DNA of 14,621 bases, from positions 1-14,621 of the forward strand of contig DAOWJL010000076.1 of the NCBI GenBank assembly GCA_030640385.1. The letters run 5' to 3'. The first letter of the stretch is position 1, and the number at the start of each line of letters is the position of its first letter. The notes beneath the pieces were generated by a model. The model ran no database searches, was not told the DNA's origin, and was given only the letters and a program-made list of their open reading frames with translations. The DNA comes from Dehalococcoidia bacterium (lineage in GTDB: Bacteria; Chloroflexota; Dehalococcoidia; Dehalococcoidales; G020351185). This document shows positions 6,434 through 13,040 of this stretch, piece by piece. The position numbers and the translations under genes are program-made.

Positions 6434-8026
6434 TTAGCTGTTCAGAATCTCCATTGCCTCTTCTCGATAGGCATTCATAAGATAGGGTATACCAGTGACT
6501 TTTGCACATTCTTCAGTCAGTGACATAAGCTCACGACGCGTAACCGCCGGGGTGCTGAAACATCTGGCGCCGGCCATTAACTGCTGCAAGCCGACTTTGA
6601 GTTTGTCACAGTAGCTATAGATTCCTATGGCACCAAGAGGTATGTTTTTCATCTCGTTAGCGCCGACTATATTCTTAACGTCTTCATAGTTGACGAAAAT
6701 CTCTTCCACGGTGCTTCCAAACCGGCCGACCGTACTTGGTAATTTATCATCCTTGAGCCACTGCGCGATATTCTTGCCGACCATACCAGGAATCATCAGT
6801 GCTCTACCCATACAAACTGCCTTGGCAAAGGGAGCACCGAGAGCAAGAACCTTGAAGATACCATCTTCGCTACTGAAAGCGCCGGCAAAAGCGATATCCG
6901 GTACCCTCTCACCCTTATCAGCCAGCCTCTGGCAGAATTCATAAGCTGCGGCATGTAGGTATAAGCTAGGCATGCCCCATTCTTCCATCATACGCCACGG
7001 GCTCATACCGGTTCCACCGGGGGCTCCATCAATTGTAAGGAGGTCAATCTTGGCTTTTGAAGACCACTTTATAGCCATAGCCAGCTCACGTAGACCGTAA
7101 GCCCCGGTTTTCAGGGTGATTCGTTTAAATCCAATGTCCCTGAGGCGCTGAACTCCAGCGTAAAAGCCTTCCTCATCTATGAATCCGAGGCGGCTGTGCC
7201 GCTCAAACTCCCTGAGGGCACCTTCTTTAAAAGCCAGTTGAGTAACCGGATTTGAGGGATCGGGAGTAACAATATAACCACGTTTCTGTAGTTCCAGTGC
7301 CCGCTCTAGGCTGTTTACCTTTATCTCGCCGCCTATGCACTTGGCACCTTGGCCCCATTTTAATTCTAAGGTGTTTAAACCATGCTTTTTATGGACGTAT
7401 TCAGCCACACCCAGCCTGGTGTCTTCAACATTCATCTGTACAAGTATTTCACCGTATCCCTGATGATACCGCTTGTAAATCTCTATACGGCGGTCCATAT
7501 CCGGCGATAATGTAACCTTGCCATTCGAATCAAGTTCAAGCCCGGGGTCTATACCACAAACGTTTTCACCGCACACCAGTGTTACACCGCATATAGCGGC
7601 TCCAACGGCGAAATGTTCCCAGTTCTTACGGGCTATTTCTGTTGAGCCGAGGGCGCCGGTAAACACCGGAATCTTCATCTTTACCTTTATGTCCCAGCCA
7701 TATTCGGTTTCCGTATCAACCGCAGGAAATATAGCACTGTCGGGGTCACCGACAACACCTTCAGGTAGCCCACTGGCGCCGAAAGCATAGCCCTGAATAT
7801 TGAGATGCGAATAATCTATAGGATAGTCCTTATCACCACCTGCGGTGATTTCACCGAAGCGCCCGGGATAGATAAGTTCCCGCCCGCGGAAGGTTGACTT
7901 GAAAACCTCACAGTTTCCGGTGCAGCCGTCAAGGCAGCGTGTGCAGATACCGCTCATTGGCGTTACGCTCTTGGAACGGTTGGTGGTTTGCGTGGCTTCA
8001 TTTGCGTTTGGTCGTTGCAGATTCAT
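6434..8026 (-). CDS. Glutamate-synthase-related FMN-binding protein
   Basis: This 530-residue protein corresponds to the central FMN-binding (synthase) domain of glutamate synthase large subunit. It carries KWGQGAKCIGGEI (about 223-235) and IDGAPGGTGMSPW (about 332-344), which match the conserved phosphate-binding and barrel motifs of that domain. It has neither the N-terminal glutaminase domain nor the C-terminal beta-helix of full GltB. I also cannot find the CX5CX4C [3Fe-4S] motif expected after the barrel. Instead the N-terminus has Cys28/31/35/39 (CTRCLDGCTGNC), a probable metal or cluster site. The start at 8026 has AAGGGAG nine bases upstream; a Met at residue 24 is an alternative. It follows hisF by 21 bp in an operon headed by an NrpR-like repressor, which supports an ammonia or glutamine assimilation role. 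The reaction is inferred. Confidence 0.85.
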   Translation of the reverse strand: MNLQRPNANEATQTTNRSKSVTPMSGICTRCLDGCTGNCEVFKSTFRGRELIYPGRFGEITAGGDKDYPIDYSHLNIQGYAFGASGLPEGVVGDPDSAIFPAVDTETEYGWDIKVKMKIPVFTGALGSTEIARKNWEHFAVGAAICGVTLVCGENVCGIDPGLELDSNGKVTLSPDMDRRIEIYKRYHQGYGEILVQMNVEDTRLGVAEYVHKKHGLNTLELKWGQGAKCIGGEIKVNSLERALELQKRGYIVTPDPSNPVTQLAFKEGALREFERHSRLGFIDEEGFYAGVQRLRDIGFKRITLKTGAYGLRELAMAIKWSSKAKIDLLTIDGAPGGTGMSPWRMMEEWGMPSLYLHAAAYEFCQRLADKGERVPDIAFAGAFSSEDGIFKVLALGAPFAKAVCMGRALMIPGMVGKNIAQWLKDDKLPSTVGRFGSTVEEIFVNYEDVKNIVGANEMKNIPLGAIGIYSYCDKLKVGLQQLMAGARCFSTPAVTRRELMSLTEECAKVTGIPYLMNAYREEAMEILNS

Positions 8027-8047
8027 GTAGCAATACTCCCTTCTGAT

Positions 8048-8818
8048 TTATATTTTAACCAATATCCCCTTTTTTCTAAGATATTGCTTGGCTTCCGGTA
8101 TAGATATTTCTTTGAAATGGAATATCGAAGCGGCTAATACTGCCGCAGCTTTACCGATTGTTACGGCTTGATAAAGATGCTCTAATTTACCGGCACCGCC
8201 CGAGGCTGTAACCGGTATACTTACCGCTTCAGCCACCGCTTTCGTCATCTCTAAATCATAGCCTTCTTTGGTGCCGTCGGCATCCTTGCTGGTAAGCAGA
8301 ATCTCTCCTGCACCCAGTGATTCAACACGCTTTGCCCATTCTACTATCTCCATTCCCGTTGGCTCAGTCCCACTCTTAACCACTACTTCCAGCCTAGGCG
8401 ATCCGCTATCCGGCGGGTTCTTCCTGCCATCAATGGCGACGACAAGCCTCTCCTTGCCAAACTCCTTTGAGGCTTCACTTATCAATTCGGGATTTCTGAC
8501 AGCGGCAGTGTTTATGGAAACCTTATCAACGCCAATGTCAATTAATATTTTCATATCTTCAGTGCTACCAATACCACCACCTACAGCGAAGGGAACCGTA
8601 ACTACGTCACGTACTTTCTTTACCCATTCCATTCTTGTCTTCCTGTTCTCGACGGTAGCGAAGATGTCGAGAAAGACAAGCTCATCTGCCCCCTCTCGAC
8701 AATAGGCTGCTGCTGCTTCCGCCGGGTCACGTGCATCTCTAAGGTTGATAAACTTAATTCCTTTAACTACCCTTCCTTCTTTTATATCCAGGCATGGTAT
8801 TATTTTTACTTCCTGCAT
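8048..8818 (-). CDS. hisF: Imidazole glycerol phosphate synthase cyclase subunit HisF
   Basis: This 256-residue (beta/alpha)8-barrel enzyme is of standard length. With HisH it converts PRFAR plus ammonia to imidazole glycerol phosphate and AICAR in histidine synthesis. The catalytic aspartates are Asp11 (IIPCLDIKEGRVVKG) and Asp130 (VVAIDGRKN). Phosphate-binding glycines are seen at FAVGGGIGS (78-85) and TASGGAG, and LLTSKDADGTKEGYD is the usual signature with Lys in place of the common Met. The ATG at 8818 is preferred over an upstream in-frame TTG at 8833: GAGGAG at 8826-8831 sits seven bases before it, and homology starts there. The gap to the upstream nrpR stop is one base, so the two are coupled. 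No hisH lies nearby. Confidence 0.95.
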   Translation of the reverse strand: MQEVKIIPCLDIKEGRVVKGIKFINLRDARDPAEAAAAYCREGADELVFLDIFATVENRKTRMEWVKKVRDVVTVPFAVGGGIGSTEDMKILIDIGVDKVSINTAAVRNPELISEASKEFGKERLVVAIDGRKNPPDSGSPRLEVVVKSGTEPTGMEIVEWAKRVESLGAGEILLTSKDADGTKEGYDLEMTKAVAEAVSIPVTASGGAGKLEHLYQAVTIGKAAAVLAASIFHFKEISIPEAKQYLRKKGILVKI

Positions 8819-8819
8819 T

Positions 8820-9812
8820 CTATAACTCCTCAAATTTAATTAGATCCCGGTATTCCATAACCGCGCTCATACCACGGTTTTCAGCTTCAATTCCTGCTTC
8901 CACGGCGGCAGCTATTGGATTCAGGCCATTGACAAGGATTATGCCTATCCTGTTAAGTTCCACCGGGATTTCACAGACCGTTTCGCTTACATTTCCCATA
9001 ATCAATAATCCGCCCAAACCGGCCTTTTCAAGATCAGCCATGACTTCTTTCGCCAGGGTCTGGCAGGGTGCCGGAATCTCACGATATGTGGCAAGTATTC
9101 TCCCATTACCACTATCAGCCACTTCTCTTACTGAAGTCATTCTGGCTCTAATGAATACTTCAGAGGGGTCCAGGGAACAGCCGGAATATTGAATCAGTTC
9201 TATAAAGCGAAGAGGTTTATTATTTTTGATTTGAAGGATGCCAGAGAACTTCGAATCCATTGGTATGCCGGCCTTAAGTAGGGCACCGTTTAATACAACA
9301 CTACAGACGGTGGCTAATCCCACCTTGCCCTCTGGAACAATCAGTTCACCAAGCATCTCCCCCTCCCTGGCTGTTGCTACCAGGTTGCTAACACAAAGAC
9401 CGGCTTTGAAAGAAGGCTGCATTGCCTTGAGCGCTTTTGAAAACCTGGCTTCTGAAAATAGGGAGACATTCACTGGAACCAGCCCGGTAAGTTTCTTTAA
9501 GTCGAAGCTCGTCTGGAAAGCTTGCAATTCTATCCTTGAGATAGCAAACCCGACTTTATCTCTGACGAGGGCACTTTTCAGTTCCTCAATACCCGATTCC
9601 GTGATAAGCCTGCCATCTCTCCGTATAAGTTGAGTAAGGCCCCGTCCATCCATTAGTTTCAGATGGTAACGAACTGCTCTTTCGCCCAGTTCAATTCCAT
9701 GTTCTTTCAAACGGCGAGCTATTACTCTGGCTCCCAGCACTTCTCGCGAGTCGCTCAGAACTTTTAGAATTGCGATAACTTTTCTCTCTACATCCTGCGT
9801 TTCGAATCCCAT
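8820..9812 (-). CDS. nrpR: NrpR-family transcriptional repressor (winged helix + one DUF128/NRD domain)
   Basis: This 330-residue regulator starts with a winged helix-turn-helix (about 8-80; ARVIARRLKEHGIELGERAV followed by RYHLKLMDGRGL). One NrpR regulatory domain (DUF128) follows at about 90-322. Conserved-looking segments include LIVPEGKVGLATVCSVVLNGALLKAGIP and LLIMGNVSETVCEIPVELNRIGI (spread over roughly 155-300). Methanogen NrpR represses nitrogen-fixation and glutamine synthetase genes and releases DNA on binding 2-oxoglutarate. Here it is the first gene of an operon with hisF and a glutamate-synthase-like gene, consistent with nitrogen control. The single regulatory domain matches the NrpRI type, whereas the Methanococcus protein has two. 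A GGTA-N6-TACC dyad lies 115 bp upstream. The Shine-Dalgarno is weak (GTGGTG). The family call is firm; the target set is inferred. Confidence 0.9.
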   Translation of the reverse strand: MGFETQDVERKVIAILKVLSDSREVLGARVIARRLKEHGIELGERAVRYHLKLMDGRGLTQLIRRDGRLITESGIEELKSALVRDKVGFAISRIELQAFQTSFDLKKLTGLVPVNVSLFSEARFSKALKAMQPSFKAGLCVSNLVATAREGEMLGELIVPEGKVGLATVCSVVLNGALLKAGIPMDSKFSGILQIKNNKPLRFIELIQYSGCSLDPSEVFIRARMTSVREVADSGNGRILATYREIPAPCQTLAKEVMADLEKAGLGGLLIMGNVSETVCEIPVELNRIGIILVNGLNPIAAAVEAGIEAENRGMSAVMEYRDLIKFEEL

Positions 9813-9926
9813 GACACCACAATCATAATACTGAATAAAAATAAAAGGAAACTGTTTGCCTATATTACCATAGTTCCACTTTTCTGTATATACTTATATT
9901 CAAATACTTGGTCTGTATCTGAGTTT

Positions 9927-9940
9927 GGTATGCAGCTACC
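9927..9940. promoter_or_regulatory. Candidate NrpR operator
   Basis: GGTATGCAGCTACC is a perfect GGTA-N6-TACC dyad, the operator form I recall for NrpR in Methanosarcina (Methanococcus uses GGAA-N6-TTCC). It lies 115 bp upstream of the nrpR start, in the only gap that could carry this operon's promoter. I see no convincing -35/-10 pair beside it. A chance match in a 250-bp gap is expected about 0.004 times, assuming equal base frequencies. Confidence 0.5.
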
Positions 9941-10063
9941 CTATGCCGGCTATATTGCCCTGTACGCTATGTCTTTAGAGGTTGTTTTGTATGATATTAT
10001 GACTTGGAATAGATTTAAAATGTTTTATTCGTGAATATATTCCAGTTTGACAAAAGTAGGCTG

Positions 10064-10444
10064 TTATTCAGTCTTTGTCTTTTTTTTATCGCCCAAGATA
10101 TCAGATTCCACCTGCTTGATGACCTTCAGTAAACCATCAACCATGCTAGCGGTACCCCATATAAGAGCAGTCTCTCCATAAACTGTCTCATCCTCCTGCA
10201 TCCCAAGCATACTAATAAGGCGCTCTCTACTTGTTTTGTTAAGAGGACAATCCACAGCCAGACAGTTCTGGCTCAGATCACAGTTTTGCTCTTCTATGTT
10301 TAATTTACTGATGGAAGAGTGTTTATCTTCATCACCACTGAGTGAAAAAAAACAAATCCTCTCTTCATATCCGCAGATTGCTGCAGAAAATTGCCTGCCT
10401 GTTATAAGTTGAGTATTCGTTCGTGTAATTGGGTATTCAGGCAT
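10064..10444 (-). CDS. Small cysteine-containing protein divergent from Rrf2 regulator, function unknown
   Basis: This 126-residue cytoplasmic protein has no signal or membrane segment. It has five cysteines: Cys24 and Cys31 in an AAICGYEERICFF segment, and Cys55/61/66 spaced CX5CX4C (CDLSQNCLAVDC). The C-terminus is helical and ends in a lysine-rich tail. The cysteine triplet could bind a metal or an iron-sulfur cluster. I start it at the ATG at 10444, not the GTG four codons upstream, because the AAAGGTGG at 10453-10460 sits eight bases before that ATG and overlaps the GTG. A strong promoter (10504-10532) precedes it, and the gene diverges from the Rrf2 regulator across a shared 221-bp region. 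It may therefore be co-regulated with iron-sulfur or cysteine metabolism. I recognise no family. Confidence 0.72.
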   Translation of the reverse strand: MPEYPITRTNTQLITGRQFSAAICGYEERICFFSLSGDEDKHSSISKLNIEEQNCDLSQNCLAVDCPLNKTSRERLISMLGMQEDETVYGETALIWGTASMVDGLLKVIKQVESDILGDKKKTKTE

Positions 10445-10476
10445 AATAAAAACCACCTTTCATATTGCACTAACTT

Positions 10477-10508
10477 ATAATTGTTGCAGTTGCACAACCA
10501 GTAATTAT
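10477..10508. promoter_or_regulatory. Dyad symmetry over the divergent promoter, possible Rrf2 operator
   Basis: ATAATT (10477-10482) is mirrored by AATTAT (10503-10508). Inside them GTTG (10483-10486) is mirrored by CAAC (10495-10498). The two dyads are offset by two bases. The region covers the -10 box and predicted start of the minus-strand gene at 10444, where a repressor would act. No known operator consensus was matched. Confidence 0.35.
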
Positions 10509-10532
10509 ACACAGTTATAGTGTAACAATCAA
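10504..10532 (-). promoter_or_regulatory. Promoter of the minus-strand 126-aa protein gene
   Basis: On the minus strand, TTGATT (10527-10532) and a consensus TATAAT (10504-10509) are separated by exactly 17 bp. Transcription would start near 10497, giving a leader of about 53 bases. Confidence 0.7.
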
Positions 10533-10598
10533 TCAGTATTAGATATCAACAATAAATATACTACGTGAATTGATAATAATTAGAACCTGGTCAGAAAG

Positions 10599-10627
10599 TT
10601 GACAAAAAAAATATTATGTGCTATTGT
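10599..10627 (+). promoter_or_regulatory. Promoter of the Rrf2 regulator and cysteine genes
   Basis: A consensus TTGACA (10599-10604) and TATTGT (10622-10627) are 17 bp apart, predicting a start near 10634 and a leader of about 32 bases. TTGT-AG-ACAA (10624-10633) is a small perfect dyad across the -10 box and could be a repressor contact site for autoregulation. Confidence 0.72.
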
Positions 10628-10665
10628 AGACAAAGTTTACCATATTTATCATCAAGGGTATTAAA

Positions 10666-11109
10666 ATGAAAATATCTACAAAGGGGCGTTACGGAACCAG
10701 GCTTTTGATTGACCTTGCCCAGCATCTTGACGAGGAACGAGTCCTGCTTCGAGATGTCGCCTTAAGGCAGGATATATCTTTATTGTATCTAGAGCGGCTT
10801 ATTGCGCCGCTTGTTGCCGGGGGTATAGTGCGGACAACTCGCGGCCCCAAGGGTGGTATTTCGTTAGCCAAGCCGCCGGAACAAATAAAATTAAGTGAAG
10901 TTATACAGCTCCTTGAGGGCTCAACAGCACCTACTGAGTGCGTTAACGATCCGAAGGTTTGCAATCGTTCCGCCATCTGTGCAGCGAGAGATATCTGGGG
11001 TGAACTCAAGAAAAAGACTGATAGTATTCTGGAATCGATAACGATTCAGGGCCTGGTTGAGCGCCAGAAACAAAAGGTAAAATCAAAAAAGCCAATGTAC
11101 TACATCTAA
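10666..11109 (+). CDS. Rrf2-family transcriptional regulator with three-cysteine motif
   Basis: This 147-residue regulator has the standard Rrf2 layout. An N-terminal winged helix (MKISTKGRYGTRLLIDLA, with DISLLYLERLIAPLVAGGIV as recognition region and wing RGPKGGISLA) is followed by a dimerisation helix. Cys92, Cys99 and Cys105 form CX6CX5C, the motif that in IscR-type and related proteins binds an iron-sulfur cluster. CymR-type cysteine regulators lack this set. The gene leads a plus-strand cluster with cysK, cysE, a DUF39 gene and nifS, so it probably controls cysteine or Fe-S supply. AAGGG at 10654-10658 serves as ribosome binding site. The lysine-rich tail (QKVKSKK) is short and unremarkable. 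Family is certain; cluster type and targets are inferred. Confidence 0.92.
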   Translation: MKISTKGRYGTRLLIDLAQHLDEERVLLRDVALRQDISLLYLERLIAPLVAGGIVRTTRGPKGGISLAKPPEQIKLSEVIQLLEGSTAPTECVNDPKVCNRSAICAARDIWGELKKKTDSILESITIQGLVERQKQKVKSKKPMYYI

Positions 11110-11158
11110 GACGAAATACCGTAGCGTTAAATATAGAAATAAGCAAGCGAGGAATTTT

Positions 11159-12145
11159 ATGACTAAGCAAGCTCAGGAAATAGAAAAGCTCCGTTACAAA
11201 ACAATTAGTATTCCAAGGTTGACCAGGGGCATTGCCCGGGATTCTACCGAACTTATCGGTAATACCCCTTTGGTTATGTTACAGCGTATAACTAAAGGGT
11301 TAAGGGCAGATATAGTGGCCAAACTTGAGTCGTTTAATCCACTCGGCAGTGTTAAGGACAGAATAGGGGTGGCGATGATCGTGGATGCCGAGGAAAAAGG
11401 TCTAATTGATAAGGACACGGTTATTGTAGAGCCCACCAGCGGTAACACCGGTATCTCCATCGCCTTCGTTTGCGCCGCTCGAGGCTACAGGCTGATCCTT
11501 ACTATGCCGGATACCATGTCACTGGAAAGAAGGCAGCTCTTATCTATTTTAGGTGCCGAACTTGTGTTAACACCTGGAGTAGAGGGAATGCGCGGGGCGG
11601 TGAGTAAAGCAGAAAAAATCGTTGCTGAAAATTCAGGTTATTTTATGCCGCAGCAGTTTGAAAACATGGCTAATCCAGAGATACACCGGCTCACAACCGC
11701 CGATGAAATATGGAGAGATACCGAGGGCAAGGTGGACATCCTGGTTGCGGGGGTGGGCACTGGAGGTACTATTACCGGCGTCGCCGAGGTAATCAAGCAG
11801 AAGAAATCGGATTTTAAGGCTATTGCCGTGGAACCATTTGATTCCCCGGTGCTTTCTGGAGGGAAGCCGGGCCCTCACAAGATTCAGGGTATCGGAGCCG
11901 GTTTTATCCCTGGTGTATTGCGAATGAACATTGTAGATGAAGTTATCAAAGTTACCAATGAAGACGCCGGCATCACAACCAGAAAACTGGCTAAGGAAGA
12001 GGGCATTCTGGCCGGTATATCTTCGGGAGCTGCCGTATGGGCGGCAATGGAAGTGGCTAAAAGGCCTGAAAACGAAAATAAGCTGATTGTAGTGATACTA
12101 CCGGATACCGGGGAGCGCTATCTATCTACCTGGCTCTTTGAGTAA
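11159..12145 (+). CDS. cysK: Cysteine synthase (O-acetylserine sulfhydrylase)
   Basis: This 328-residue PLP enzyme makes cysteine from O-acetylserine and sulfide. Key motifs: ELIGNTPLV (31-39), the PLP lysine Lys66 in NPLGSVKDR, the substrate loop TSGNTG (93-98), the phosphate-binding GTGGT (200-204), and SSGAA near the C-terminus, with PDTGERYLST at about 313-322. The roughly 30 residues before ELIGNTPLV are about 20 more than in typical CysK; no internal start has a better ribosome binding site than the ATG at 11159 (GCGAGGA at 11147-11153). The gap from the Rrf2 gene is 49 bp with no terminator, so the genes are likely cotranscribed. The serine acetyltransferase gene follows at 46 bp. A cysteine synthase complex with it is possible. 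Confidence 0.95.
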   Translation: MTKQAQEIEKLRYKTISIPRLTRGIARDSTELIGNTPLVMLQRITKGLRADIVAKLESFNPLGSVKDRIGVAMIVDAEEKGLIDKDTVIVEPTSGNTGISIAFVCAARGYRLILTMPDTMSLERRQLLSILGAELVLTPGVEGMRGAVSKAEKIVAENSGYFMPQQFENMANPEIHRLTTADEIWRDTEGKVDILVAGVGTGGTITGVAEVIKQKKSDFKAIAVEPFDSPVLSGGKPGPHKIQGIGAGFIPGVLRMNIVDEVIKVTNEDAGITTRKLAKEEGILAGISSGAAVWAAMEVAKRPENENKLIVVILPDTGERYLSTWLFE

Positions 12146-12191
12146 CCATCACAGACAGAATTATACATTAAAGAAGTAGGGGAAGATCACC

Positions 12192-12908
12192 TTGTTTAAA
12201 ACCTTAAGGGAAGATATTAAAACAGTTTTCTCAAAGGACCCGGCGGCCCGGAGTGTAGCCGAGGTTGTCCTTTGTTATCCGGGATTGCACGCTATCTGGC
12301 TTCATCGATTAGCCAATTATCTTTGGGTGCATCGACTCAAACTCTTCGCCCGACTCATTTCGCAGATAAATCGTTTCCTGACGCTTATCGAAATCCATCC
12401 TGGGGCCACCATTGGTAGAAGAGTCTTCATCGACCATGGAGCCGGAGTGGTCATTGGCGAGACGGCCAAGGTGGGTGACGACGTATTAATGTATCAGGGA
12501 GTAGTCCTTGGCGGAACCAGCCTTGAGAAGGGTAAACGCCATCCAACCATTAGTAATAACGTTGTAATTGGAACTGGAGCGGTAGCCTTAGGTAATATTA
12601 CAATTGGAGATGGAGCCAAGGTCGGTTCGGGTTCAGTAGTGGTGAAGTCAGTGCCAGCCGGGGCTACAGTGGTGGGAATCCCGGGACGAGTAGTAGAGGA
12701 CCGCCACAAGCCTCTCATAGATCTAGAACATGGGAATCTACCTGACCCTGTAGCAGAAGCTATCAGGCTTCTTTTAAGGAGAAATGATATTTTAAAAGAG
12801 CGCCTGGAAAGGCTTGAAGAACCCTTCGGTGTTTCTTATAATGTGGAGGATTTGCTTGACCATAGAAAGGAACTGATAGAAGATTTTGTTCAGGGAAGTG
12901 GGATATGA
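12192..12908 (+). CDS. cysE: Serine O-acetyltransferase
   Basis: This 238-residue enzyme acetylates serine with acetyl-CoA to O-acetylserine, the substrate of the CysK encoded upstream. An N-terminal helical domain (about 1-65) precedes a left-handed beta helix of hexapeptide repeats (about 66-165: IHPGATIGRRVFIDHGAG and following, GETAKVGDDV, VVIGTGAV, ITIGDGAKVGSGSVV). The active-site His82 lies in DHG, with RHPTI at 116-120. A further helical tail of about 70 residues follows and is longer than in minimal bacterial forms, ending DLLDHRKELIEDF. The start is a TTG at 12192 with GGGGA at 12179-12183 eight bases away; no ATG fits. The stop overlaps the ATG of a 44-codon ORF (ATGA). Confidence 0.95.
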   Translation: MFKTLREDIKTVFSKDPAARSVAEVVLCYPGLHAIWLHRLANYLWVHRLKLFARLISQINRFLTLIEIHPGATIGRRVFIDHGAGVVIGETAKVGDDVLMYQGVVLGGTSLEKGKRHPTISNNVVIGTGAVALGNITIGDGAKVGSGSVVVKSVPAGATVVGIPGRVVEDRHKPLIDLEHGNLPDPVAEAIRLLLRRNDILKERLERLEEPFGVSYNVEDLLDHRKELIEDFVQGSGI

Positions 12909-13039
12909 ATACTGAACAGTTAAAGCTGTTATGCAGAAAGGGTAAGAATAGAGGATTGGGGGTGATAGAAATGTTATGGATAATGGCCTGCCCCCAAGGG
13001 GCTAATCTGGTAATAAGTTTTAAATTAAGGAGTATATAA
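12905..13039 (+). CDS. Possible 44-residue small protein between cysE and the DUF39 gene
   Basis: An ATG overlapping the cysE stop as ATGA opens a 44-codon frame that ends one base before the ATG of the DUF39 gene. It exactly fills an otherwise empty gap. The product starts MNTEQLKLLCRKGK, has a moderately hydrophobic middle (IEMLWIMAC) and two cysteines (Cys10, Cys29). A purine-rich GGGAAGTGGG lies just upstream inside cysE. The packing suggests translational coupling: ribosomes leaving cysE could re-start here and stop beside the next gene. No family is recognised. It may be a real small protein, a coupling device, or chance. A short hairpin (GCCCC/GGGGC, 12990-13002) lies within it. Confidence 0.35.
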   Translation: MNTEQLKLLCRKGKNRGLGVIEMLWIMACPQGANLVISFKLRSI

Positions 13040-13040
13040 A

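Noticed and set aside
8268..8705. Plus-strand open frame of 145 codons opposite hisF
   Set aside because: Ser/Thr/Pro-rich antisense shadow of hisF with no supporting signals.
8819..8833. Upstream TTG start for hisF at 8833
   Set aside because: It would overlap the end of nrpR and the ribosome binding site of the ATG at 8818, and it adds residues outside the conserved HisF N-terminus.
8794..9633. Plus-strand frames opposite nrpR
   Set aside because: Antisense shadows; the DUF128/NrpR reading is on the minus strand.
9847..9860. GGAAACTGTTTGCC as a Methanococcus-type NrpR site (GGAA-N6-TTCC)
   Set aside because: Two mismatches in the second half site; the GGTA-N6-TACC site nearby is perfect.
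10005..10044. TGGAATA/TATTCCA inverted repeat with a 26-base loop, downstream of the 126-aa protein gene
   Set aside because: Only 7 bp arms, AT-rich, long loop and no T tract; too weak for a terminator or operator claim.
12990..13002. GCCCC-CAA-GGGGC hairpin before the DUF39 gene as a terminator or riboswitch
   Set aside because: Five-bp stem with no T run and no surrounding riboswitch-like conserved core; kept only as a note on the small ORF.
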